DNA of 64,000 nt from Colletotrichum lupini (taxonomy: Eukaryota > Ascomycota > Sordariomycetes > Glomerellales > Glomerellaceae), in NCBI RefSeq assembly GCF_023278565.1, contig NC_064675.1, positions 5,952,001 to 6,016,000 on the forward strand, in the 5' to 3' direction. Numbering within the stretch: position 1 is the first letter of the stretch; each line of letters opens with the position of its first letter. The notes under the pieces are model-generated. The model was not told the origin of the DNA, did no database searches, and saw only the letters and a program-made list of their open reading frames with translations. Below, piece by piece: positions 33,641 through 44,291 of the stretch. Position numbers and translations under genes: made by a program.

Positions 33641-36600
33641 TTCCCGGGTACCCATAGCGGTCGGTCGGTCGAAACCGCCGTGCTCCGCTCCGCTTTGAGT
33701 CGAGATGACCCATCGACTCTAGGTACTCTACTCCGTCCTGCCAGTGGCTCCGTCCCAAGTCTGCCATTCAGTCTGCCTACATACGACTACCTGTCTGCAA
33801 CCAGTCTGCGCCTATACGCCAATACGTGGACGCGGGGGAGACGAGGATGTGGTCTGTCCAGGTCAGATCAGAACCCACGGCATCATCGAGAGCGTGGCTT
33901 GCTGCATGCGTGCCCCGTACCCTTTTCCCACCACCACCACAGTACTTCTTCTCTTTCGCTTTCGCCGTTCAAGTTCTAACCCGTGAGATTGGTTCATCCA
34001 ATCGCGAGGCCGTTTGACAGAGACACAACCCCTCGATTGGGCCTGCCCTACGTAGCTACCCTCAGTCTCGCGTGAGATGGGACCATCGGTTCTAGGGTTA
34101 CACACGCGTACATGAAGCCCGGGCCAAACTTCGCAAGGAGCTCTCACAAGTTACCCAGCAAGCGGAGGGGGGTGGATCAAGACAGCTCGCCCGAAAACTT
34201 CCCTTTTGCGTGGCGCGCGTGATCGTCGACTTGTCGACAATCTTCCGGCTTCCAATCCCAGTGTTGCGGGATTTGGGGGCCGGCTGTGCCTGGCGGAAAG
34301 CTTCCAAGCTTACTCCGTGGTACGGAGTACCTGACCTACAGGCTACCGTACCAAACCCCACGATCTGCACAAAATCCCGGATTGGGGACGAGTACGGCGG
34401 AATACGGGAGGCTACGGCTACACGGCCTTGTGTAACGAAATCCTTCGTAAACTCGCGTGGGCCGTACCGTAACCCGTAGCGATTCCTAATGCTTTTCGCA
34501 GACGGGACGAAAAGCATTGACTGTTCTATTCCGGTGTCTACCGGTATTCAATCTCTCCTACCTTTAATCCTCCCGACTCCCTCCGTTGGGAACGGGGGAA
34601 ACGATAAAGACGTGGGGGGTTTCCCAGAAAAAACGGTCCCGTGCCGTCCGAAGATAAGTGAGCGGAAGGGGTGCTTTGACGATGAATCCGGATTTAATGC
34701 GGAGGATAACGGGAGAAAGACACAGTGAGAGGGGGAGGGGAGTTCGGCATGTTTGGAAAGCGGCCGTCTGATGAAGCGTGACTGTTTTCTGTTCTGGACC
34801 TCTCCAAGACCCTTGAGTTTCATACTTTTGAGCCCTTCCGAACTACCCGCACGGTTCACTTATTGCCGTGGCCCCGACGGCCGGACGGACGGCCACCTAG
34901 ATCGGCGAGGGGAGGAGCACGCTGGACCCCGCCAAACCAACACTCTTTCACACGTGAGAGACGGAGAGATGTGCAACCGGGGCTCGACGGAGTAAAACAG
35001 GCAAAAGAGTCATCAGTAATCAATGAAACCCGTCAACGGGATCCAGCACACGCCCACACCCAAACCCACGCTTCACTCACGCGCGCTCTCGCGTCATTGA
35101 GATTGGACTGAAAAATGCCGAGCAGAGCTAAAAGCTTCTTTCACTCCGTAGTCCCATGATTCCCAATCCCAACTCCGCGGTAATGGCCAAGTGGTCTATG
35201 CTCTCTCTCTCTCTCCTGCTTCGTAATCACCTACGCACTCCCGTCCTCTTATTCCCACACCGCGGGATGACGAGATCAGGGGTCTTTTGCGCGTATACTC
35301 CATACAAATCATCAGACTGCCCCCCAATACTCACAAGTCCGCTCCGTTCATATGTCAGCGTCGTGGAATCGCCGAAGAAGCGAGAACTGAGAACTGCAGC
35401 CCTGCAAGCGGGGAGGGCTTGGTTCGGATAGGCCTCGGATGAGATGATCCACAATGTGACGAATGGATGGAAGTCTTTTGAACAGGCTGATGGAGATTCG
35501 GGGGAATCTGAGGCCAGCTTACTTTGCCTACAGCAGCAGCAGCAGCAATTCATCGCATTTGGATATCGCCAATTTGCACTGCATCTCCATTGGTAAGCCT
35601 CTTGCAGAATACAACACAGCACAGCGCAGCGCAGCGCATCATCGTCACCGCCGTACGCAATGGAACGTAGCAGCCAACTCGCCGATTCCCTAGCTGCAGG
35701 GTTGGATTACCTACCAGATAGGGCTGGGTGCGATGCGGAAGAGAATCCGTACCTGTGTACCACACATCGTACTCCATACCCGTAAGAAGAGCGAGGGTAT
35801 GCAAAAAGCTCGGACTCGCTCGCGGAATGCGGCCGGGGTGTCTGCGTCGATTTTTGCTGTGCAGCACTCGATACCGATTCCGCACCCGCTGACATGCATC
35901 CTCCGTCCGAATGTGTCCAATGACTGGCGCCGCGAGCCGTCAAGTCACCAATCAGGGAACACGGCGGATAGTACTTTCATAATCCCCAAGTTGCGCACGG
36001 AGATGTCCTGTGAGACGTGAGGCGGTGCTTGCTTACTTTACCCAAGGTACTCTACCGCATTGCATCTCACAAGGCTGTTATGCTCACCGCTCGTGGCTTG
36101 TGCCACCGCAGCCGTATCGTACCATTGGTCAAAGGGACGCGCATACCGGATGACTCTTTGGCATGTATGTATGTACTACCGAGGCATGTTCTACGCTCCC
36201 GCTTCCGCGTGTGTGCCACGCGACTCGGACGAGGCTTTGTGGCTTTGCAGTCTTTTGCCTATACGGCTGCTGGACGTGCTTCGAACTGCGGCGGCGCTAA
36301 CGAGCCTCCCAGGCCTCCGCGGCCTGCCCCGGTGCAGATTCGAATACCCGTGGACGTGGACGAAATCGGTTCGGCGATGTGCGGCCGGAATGTCGCCGTG
36401 ATGGGGGTTCTCGGTTGGGACAAGGCCCCGGGTACCGTACGGGGGTGTGGCTTGCGAGGGTTTTCTTGTCTTTCTTTCTCGGTTTGCACCGAAGACGCCC
36501 TGCAGTTTACAGAATTCCTATGCGGCATTGCTGCACGATGTCGTCGTTCATGGCTGGGGGTTCAACTCGGTCCGGCATTTCGGGGTTATCTTCTCAGGGT

Positions 36601-39600
36601 ACGGACTTGCATTGGATTATTCGTACGTCTGTCGGGGTTAATCGACAATGGAAGTTCGATACTGGTGCTGACTCACTGGTTAATATCTATATGCACGACA
36701 ATCCAGAAATAGGGCGCCCTTTCGAATGCCCCTTGCGGAGGAACTGCACCTCCACGGAAATAAGAACGAGATATGTCCAGAAGAAGGGGGTTAGAGCCTC
36801 TCAAACTCTTCAAACGCAACACCCCTGTCACATCGCGGCCTTCTCCCGGCCTTCTAGCATCCTTCCATCTGGCGGAGCCCCACTGCATATGGACCGTGCG
36901 CGGAATCATAAACCTTCTAGCGTGCTTCTAGCGTGGAAGACAGGGGTTCTGCGGTCCTGCGCTCCTGATTTTCACATTTGCGGAGCCTCGCTTGCCGTCT
37001 CGGTGTTCCATTGCTCCTGTCATTCAGCCCGACGGACCACGGTGCCATCGTGTGAGAGGTTGTGGGCTGCCAGGGCTGATGTGCGACAGGGCTCATGGCT
37101 GTCAATGGTCAGAGCCTTCAGGCACACACATCTCCACGGCGTCCAACCAGAGCCACGCGACGAAGTTTTTTCATTCTTTCGTTCGTTGGGATCTGGGTTA
37201 CGCGGGACCGAACTAGTGGATCAATCACAGAAAACCTCACACCAAGTGGACTTCAGGTATCCAAGAGGCTAGGATGGAAGAAAATTTTCTTGCCCTCTTT
37301 CCCTCTTCACAGGCGTTTTCCACGTATTCTTGACGTCAACTAGACCCGGTCCGCTTTCCATCGGGCAGGCGTTGGTGGCTTACATTGGTGACTGATTGTG
37401 GATCTGTTGGTCACGGTGGATATTGACTAGGGGGGAAATTTTCTACCCTTTTTTTTTTCTGCCCTTTTTTTCTGTTCCCATTCTCGAACATGCTGCAAGT
37501 GATTCTTCTCGTTGCCAGTTGGTTCGCGATTTTCGCCCAATCGTGTGGGGCTCGCGGTCTAGATTCTCTGCTTGCTGGAAAATCGCTTCAGCCACACGCC
37601 CACGTGGAGATTCATGAGAATTGCTAAGCATGTGGATCTGAGCAAAGGGGGGGGGGGGTGTGGACGTAAACTTCCATCCATGGGACGGGGATGGATGACT
37701 GATGAGAGAAAAGAGCGGACGCCGGACGGGATTCGATGCAGGGCCCGTGGTCTTTTCTCGGCAATGAGGTTTTGCTGCGAGCTTTGTGAACATTCAGGAC
37801 GGTGGGCCGGAGATATGCTGCTCTCTCTCACCAAGCCCGGCGCCGATGAAACTGCCGTGACTCCAGGTCCCAGTCCAAGTCCATGCGGCTCTGATCTTAG
37901 CTCAGAGACGGATGATGTGACGAACGTTTGTTGTTCCCAAACTGCCGTGGTTCATGAAGCGTTCCCGAACCCACCCCGGCCATCTTGACTCGTCTGAACT
38001 GCGTTTCAACGCCGGGGAGCGATCCCGCTGTCGGACGTGGCTGCGGAATGGTTGCTGTTCTTCATCGGTTTCGAGATCGCCGGGGGCCGCCACGGGACGG
38101 ACGGGGGGTCCACATTTGATGCAAGGGATGGAAGCTGTATGACCTCAAAGTTGTCTGCCATCTAAAGAAAATATTCTTGACCAAGCCCACGGGTCTCAGA
38201 TCATGTCCTGAGGTGGTGTACAGAAGAGATATCTATCTCGAGACGTCGCTCGCGGCGCCGCCGGATAGATTTCGACCTTTGGCTCGGCTGAGCTTTCAGC
38301 TGAGCCTCAGCTGTCGGGGGTATGGGTTTGGGGAATGTGGATTTGGATTTGGTTCGGGGCTGCTCCGCGAACCTGGATCAGGACCACGTACAGAATCATA
38401 TTTTCTTCTTCTAGATATATATGAGACGTCTTGCTTCAGAGCGCCCCATGTCTTTGCACTTAATTTGGCTCCGGGGCCGCGGTTAAATGTCTGAGAGAAG
38501 TAAAATGACAAACAAGGCATGCATAGGTACATCGAAAGCGTGGAAATGAACTCCAAAAAGGGGGGGAAAGAAAGAAAATAAACAAACCGCAGTATCGCAA
38601 GCATTCCTCTTCTTTGCAGAGCAGGCTTCCTGAGTGGTCGAGCACCCGAACAGCAGCCTGGATCCCCGGTCTCTCCATCTCTCTTCCTGCGGTATACCCG
38701 TTGCTTATTTTGGTACACGAGGCTAGCCGACTTTTGTCTCGTGTTCTGGTCCAGTGGTTCCTGGTTGTCGGGAACACTACTGCTTTTATGCTTTTGTGTG
38801 TAACGTCGCATCCCCAGGTCCGTGCCTGTGCATCTCGGCCGATGGCCAATGTGAAGGTAGGTCCGGGATTTCTATTGCAGAGCCGGTGAAGCGTCGGTTA
38901 TCGCTAGGAGATGATAGGTGTGGAAGTGAGATATGATCCTCGGTTTACCGGCAGTGGTGTATGCCTCCTTGAATCGGCGGTCAAGTAGCCAGCAAAATCG
39001 TCATTTGCCTCTTATAACGATGTCAGCTAGACTGTACCATATATGGCCATTATCAAAGCAGCTGCTGTGTTTGTGATATGAAGACCTCATTGATCATGCA
39101 TTCTAAGTGATTGCTGATGCTTTGTGGCAAGCAATAGAATCCGTGAGCACAAAGGCATCACCGAACCTGGGATAGCTTCAGATCCAAAAGGCTTGGTAAT
39201 GTGCAATGGTAACAGGTCATTTCGTCAAAGGCCATTTTCATGAGATATGGGAATCGGAAAATTGGTGTGTTTGCCGAGATACCAAACGGCTGCTTGCCCC
39301 CTCAAAATGACGATGATAAAAGCAAGAACGATCGGGTCCGCGTTCATTCTCATGCTTCACGCCAGATCAGCTGAGATAGAGACCATTATCCAATGATGCT
39401 CAAGACCCTTGTTATCTTGCCTTTAGTGACAAAGCATAGTTGGTCTTGAGGACCCTCCTACAATAGAGACCGTCCAGAATGTAAGATCATCATGCTCGCA
39501 TCATCTGTCACGGCATCGTCATTTCTGTGCCCGTTCGTATTCGTGAGTACAGAGTGAGGAACCCCTGGCCGATCCCCTGCTCCATCAGGAAACTAGAAAC

Positions 39601-40429
39601 TGTACGCCTCGGCAGGTACGAACCAAATCCTACCGTACCCATGTAGTCTTTCTTCTAGCTCGTACATCGTGATGCTCGTGGCAGACATCTCCTGCACCAA
39701 GGGAGACTGAAGGTAGTCTTGGCCGAGAGGGACAGCTGGCTAGGTTACGGCGATGTTGAAAGGTGGTATTGGTTGGAAACTGGCCGCCGCCGTCGTGACG
39801 TTGTTGGTTTCGAGTGGGACTCCGAAGACTTAGAGTGTAGAGCTGTATCTTCACCAAATTCTCTGGCTCAGAGCGCCCCACAACCGACAACTTAGTCCGG
39901 ATAATTCCTGACCATAGAAAATTCGTTTCAAATCAATATGTCAAAGACGATAAATAAGTTACAGTCCAGCTGTATGCGTAAGAAAAGCCTATGAAGACGG
40001 AGCGCAGTCCCTCCCCCTTTATTCATTTACAACAGCCGATATTCTAGAGCCGTGCTCCCAGGGCCGAATAGTACAGAGACTTAGAGCCATCTACATAAGT
40101 GGGCACATAAGACCAGCAGCAGCAGTCAGAGACCTGATCTTGCGGTTTCAAATCTGTACTGAGAGCTTCCGAGAATAATGGAGCCTACCAGTCTAACTGG
40201 ATCATTTGTATAGGAACAAAATACGTCAGCAGCTATACAACAGCAATAAAGCAGTAAGTAAGCGGGGGAGATGGCCTGGTTGTGTCGATGTTAGGGATCT
40301 ATATGCACACCTTACGGATCAGGGCATCTCTTTCTTTCCTTTTGATTTTGACTAGACACACGTCATAACCTTGAGGTATTAATTTCAAGAACTACGTATA
40401 TATCAGCGTACACTATTAAAGGGAAATCA

Positions 40430-41475
40430 CTAAGAGGATTTTATATAATAGTTTTTTTCCGGCTTTATAAGCGCAAAAGATCGACCTTAATAAGATTACG
40501 CTTTTAAAAGAAATCACATAATATAATATACTTTTTAACTATATAATACGTATAATATACCCTAAGTACGCGCTTAACGTAATATAGTAATTTTAATATA
40601 AAAACCGCTATATAATTTAGGATAGGTAAGCTACCCTATTACTTATTAACGATAAGCTAAGCGATATACTTACGTAATAATACTAGCTAAAAAGGTCGCT
40701 AGTAGAGGTTAGCTATAATAATTAACTATAATAATCGGCTATAATAATTAGAGGCGGCCTTCTTTAACTATAAAAGTTCTAAACTTTAATAATAACATAG
40801 AAGTTTTTAAAAAAAGGGCTAAATAAGCTAATATTTACTACTCGTACTAAAGTTTATAAAGATTTTTTTTATCTTTATCGCTTCTAATATTACCTAAAGC
40901 TACTCTCTATTTAAACTAAATAAATTTACTAAATAAATTTACTAAATAAACTTATTAATATATAAACTACTATTCTAAAAATACCCGTCGATAAGTCTAC
41001 CCCTCTCGGGCTAGGCGCCCTCGGCTAGCTCGACGCTATAACTATCGTAGTTAACGTAAATATACCCGAGGATTAATAAAGTACTTTTTAATAATATAAA
41101 ATTTAGCTAAGTAATAGTATAAATACTATAAATAACCGGGCTAATACGGATATTAAGATTTAGTATATTAATATTAGTTTAAAAATTATATTTTATAGAG
41201 CTAAAAATCCTTTTAATATAAGCTATATTATAAATATAAGGGAATATATAAGGGGCCCTTTAACTCTTAATAAAAAGGAGTATATAATACGGGATTTAGT
41301 TACTTACGCGAGCTAGTATTAAGAGGTTTTATATATATTAGAGTAGGTATAGCTCGCCCTCTAGACGGGCGGGGGAAGGTCGGGAGCTATTTTAATTAGT
41401 AGTTAAGCATAGAGCGCAATATACCTAGTTTTCCCTAATACGTAATACACAGTACGGCCCCGGCGGATTACTCCG
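40430..41475. mobile_element. RIP-saturated AT-rich relic, probably an old transposon
   Basis: Composition changes abruptly. From 40561 to 41400 I find a single CpA and no TpG, although C and G are still present and CpG is retained in patches such as 40985-41035. TpA is greatly enriched. Complete loss of CpA and TpG with CpG kept is the signature of repeat-induced point mutation acting on both strands of a repeated sequence. No open frame, terminal repeat or transposase motif survives, so the element type cannot be told. The similar strings GGATTTTATATA near both ends (about 40437 and 41490) may mark its limits or be chance. The word mobile element is an inference from RIP, which targets duplicated DNA. 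Confidence 0.7.
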
Positions 41476-42653
41476 TCGGGGGGGGGAGAGGATTTTATAT
41501 AGGGTGAGCTTTTTCCGCACGTAGTGCATAAAATATATCCAAACTAAGCAATCTTCAGATGGTTTGCTCAATATGAATCTACTTTGATAAAGCTTCCATG
41601 CGCTCCATTGTCCTCTTTCTCACATGTGAGTTGAGTACTTTCGTGTCAAAGTCCCAAAGCCTTGAACTTGATTTCCAAGACAAGTCCGGTGGACTTTTGT
41701 ATAAACGGTGATGAACAAACCATTCCCATCGACTCGGTCTAAATGTGAGTCAAACATCGCCAGAGAGAATGTCTCACATGTTTGAAGACTACGGATCGAC
41801 ACGCATTTTCTCACGTTAAGCGAGGGCTTGCGGCGTCTTCAACCTTGTTGATTTACATTACCCCGAGCCCCTCTGGATGGATTGGCTCTGCGTACCCTCA
41901 ATAAGTTCCCAAAGCAAATCTAGATCAGAGGGGTGAACATACCCGCACATGTAACAAAGCAGTCTGTGTTCATTCCCGCTCACGCTCCTTTACTTGGTTC
42001 TCGCGAATACGACGGGAGCATAAACGGTAATATAGGATAAGTCACTTACATCCATCCTTTCCTTCCCTTATGCTCCCTTACTTTACACTCACGAATATAA
42101 GAGAGAGCATGAACGATAACATAGGACATATTAACCACGTCCATCCTGCCCCCCCTACGCTCTCTCACATAGCTCACACGAATACGAACGAACGGGAGCG
42201 TGAATGAAGATGCGGAATAGACATTATTCTCTATGCAGGGGTTCTCAATATCAACTAAGCTTTATCACTAAAGGCAGGATAACAAGATCACCGAGCATTG
42301 TTGGACAATGGTTCCCGAACCAATTGGTTTGGGGTTCGTGGGGAGTGAGCGAGAGCGGAACGTGACGAGGCTCAGTTGCTCTCCTTTAATACTGCTTGCT
42401 GGTCGTTTCGAATCGGTGAGCCTTGGAGCTGGTGGGTGGCACCGTTTTCCTCAAGCTTTCTGAAACGAACAAGTTCAAGCTGTGGTGACTACTAAACATC
42501 ATTCCTCAGAGGCCATCGTGGTCAGAAGTTCTCGAAGACTTTGTTGTCTATTGGGTATTGTTTTGTCTATCCCACACAAATCAAACCTACGCCAGTATGC
42601 AAGTTCCCATTTCAAACAGCAAGTGACTTTTCCTTCTCCCCTCCCACACAATC
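41476..42653. other. Spacer between the RIP relic and the helicase gene
   Basis: No supported gene. It contains the tandem repeat at 41984-42233 and a 12-bp perfect palindrome, AACCAATTGGTT, at 42318-42329. Confidence 0.5.
41984..42233. repeat. Diverged tandem repeat, three units of about 87 bp
   Basis: Units begin at 41984, 42072 and 42159, each with a GCTCYYTYAC-type start. They share in order a CTCRCGAATA-like string, a GGGAGCRT or GAGAGCAT string, an AACGATAACATAGGA-like string and, in the first two, an ending CCATCC. The units differ by several substitutions and small indels, so the array is old. Each unit carries inverted GCTCC/GGGAGC-type arms. Confidence 0.7.
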
Positions 42654-44291
42654 TCACGCATTGAGCTTCTGCTTCGTCCTCTTCCTCTTGCCACCAACCT
42701 CCCTCCCCTCCTCGAGCTCCAACAACGCCTCCCTCTTCTTCTCGCTCACAATCTTGAGTGCGTCCCTGAGGACCCTCGTCTCCAGATTCACCCCTTCCTC
42801 CTTCCACGCCTCCATCTCCCTACCCACACGCGCCTCAATCGCCAACACGAGCTCGACGTCCCTCTGCCCGACAAACGTCACCGCCTCGCCCTTCCGCCCC
42901 GCACGCGCCGTGCGACCGACCCTGTGGATATAATCGTCCGGGTTCCGCGGGATGTCGTAGTTGACGACGAGCCCGACCTCGGGGATATCCAGGCCTCTCG
43001 ACGCGACGTCCGTCGCGACGAGGATGCGCGCCGCCGCGGCGCGGAAGCGGCCCAGGTTGTCGATGCGCTGGCGCTGCGGGAGGGCCGAGTGCAGCGAGGT
43101 GACGCGGTGGTCGAGCATGCGCAGCAGGTGGTGCAGGTAATCCGCCGTCTTTGTGCGGTTGCAGAAGATGATGACGGACTTGTCCTCGTTGCCGTCCGTC
43201 AGGAGGAAGGTGTGCAGGTAGTGCTCGCGGTGGGTGACGGGCACCTGGAGGTGCATCTGCGAGAGCGTGGCGGGGATGGCGAGGGCCTGGGTGTCGACCT
43301 CGCAGACGAAGACGGGTTGTTTTCCGGGCTTCAGGGGCATGTCTTTGAGGGCGCGGACTTCCGGGGTGATTGTGGCGGTGAAGAGTAAGGTTTGGCGCTT
43401 CGAGGAGGGCGGGAGGACGGAGAGGCACTCTTCTACGTCGGGGATCATGCTGCCTGGGCCGGTGCCGTCGAGGAGGCGGTCGGCCTCGTCGAGGACGACG
43501 TACTTGACGCGGCGGAGGCCGCAGATGGTGTCTTCGCCCGAGGTTCGGATGTGGTCGGCCAGACGGCCCGGCGTGGCGATGACGACGTGGGGACGTTGCG
43601 CGAGGGCGATGGCCTGGGAGCGCATGTCGGAGCCACCGGTGACGAGGACGATTTTGAGGCTCTGCGGGGAGGAGATGGCCTTGAACTGCTCGAAGATCTG
43701 CAGGGCGAGCTCGCGGGTGGGGGTCAGGACGACGCCGAAGATGGCGGTGGGATCCTCGGCCCATTTCTGAAGGATGGGCACGGCGAAGGCGACCGTTTTA
43801 CCGGAACCCGTCCTGCTTCCGCCGATGCAGTCCCGGCCCTTGAGGATCTCGGGTATGCAGCCCTTTTGAATGCCCGTCGGTCTCTTGATTGCCATGTTGG
43901 CCAGCGACTGTACGAGCCATGGCCGTACGTTTATGGCGGAGAAGGTGGTGTTGGGGTCTGTTGGCGCAGTGATTGTGTTTTGCGACGGCGCTGCTGGGCG
44001 TGAGGTCTGGGGAGCTTGGTCGACAGCGGCAGCGGCGGCGCGCTTGAATCTTGAGGGGGCTTGAATGGTAGACACGACAGCCTTGAGCTCTTCCTCCTCA
44101 TCGTCATCATCGTTCTCGATATCTTCGAGATCGGGCTCGGCGGTGGGGTCGGTTCTCCGTCTCTTGCGCGAGGCGGGACTGTCGAGGTAGTCGGATTCGG
44201 ACTCGGAGCCGGAAGAGTTGGCGGGAGAGGATACCGGAACCTCATCTTCGGCCGCACGGCCCGGTCGTCTGGGGGTTGCAGAGGACGGCAT
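42654..44291 (-). CDS. DBP8: DEAD-box RNA helicase Dbp8 (DDX49 type)
   Basis: ATP-dependent RNA helicase of the nucleolus, needed for 18S rRNA processing and 40S subunit assembly. Single exon of 545 aa. A disordered N-terminal extension with a KRRR basic cluster and an Asp/Glu run (about 58-68) precedes the core. In order: [15 protein letters not shown] and the Q motif (RPTGIQ, 137-142), motif I SRTGSGKT (159-166), Ia PTRELALQ (191-198), Ib TPGRL (240-244), II DEAD (268-271), III FTAT (304-307), [21 protein letters not shown] and [12 protein letters not shown]. Motif III is FTAT rather than SAT, as in the Dbp8 group. The C-terminus ends in a basic KRKRTKQKL stretch. The antisense frame at 43392-44003 is a shadow. 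Confidence 0.93.
   Translation of the reverse strand: MPSSATPRRPGRAAEDEVPVSSPANSSGSESESDYLDSPASRKRRRTDPTAEPDLEDIENDDDDEEEELKAVVSTIQAPSRFKRAAAAAVDQAPQTSRPAAPSQNTITAPTDPNTTFSAINVRPWLVQSLANMAIKRPTGIQKGCIPEILKGRDCIGGSRTGSGKTVAFAVPILQKWAEDPTAIFGVVLTPTRELALQIFEQFKAISSPQSLKIVLVTGGSDMRSQAIALAQRPHVVIATPGRLADHIRTSGEDTICGLRRVKYVVLDEADRLLDGTGPGSMIPDVEECLSVLPPSSKRQTLLFTATITPEVRALKDMPLKPGKQPVFVCEVDTQALAIPATLSQMHLQVPVTHREHYLHTFLLTDGNEDKSVIIFCNRTKTADYLHHLLRMLDHRVTSLHSALPQRQRIDNLGRFRAAAARILVATDVASRGLDIPEVGLVVNYDIPRNPDDYIHRVGRTARAGRKGEAVTFVGQRDVELVLAIEARVGREMEAWKEEGVNLETRVLRDALKIVSEKKREALLELEEGREVGGKRKRTKQKLNA

Larger units (their letters stand above)
30014..40430. other. 10.4-kb gene-poor stretch
   Basis: No protein gene can be supported, although the longest frame (36379-37272, 297 codons) is long for chance. 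Visible contents are a CT array (33602-33637), G runs of 17 (33324-33340) and 12 (37647-37658), CAG-type repeats near 35532-35640, and several copies of the palindromic motif TACTCCGTA/TACGGAGTA. The 38.9-40.4 kb part is less GC-rich and CpA/TpG-rich, in contrast to the RIP-like block that follows. Confidence 0.5.

Noticed and set aside
36017..36712. 231-codon plus-strand open frame
   Set aside because: Overlaps the 297-codon frame in another phase and shows no recognisable motif; both cannot be coding and neither is convincing.
36379..37272. 297-codon plus-strand open frame in the gene-poor region
   Set aside because: Long for chance, but the translation is rich in Arg, Ser, His and Cys with no domain, no plausible signal or membrane pattern and overlapping frames of similar quality. 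Transcript evidence would be needed.
41984..42233. CRISPR-like array
   Set aside because: The repeats are contiguous and diverged with no spacer pattern, and the genome is eukaryotic.
42318..42329. 12-bp palindrome AACCAATTGGTT as a regulatory site
   Set aside because: Contains back-to-back CCAAT-like strings but is downstream of DBP8 with no plus-strand gene near; a single palindrome of this size is expected by chance now and then.
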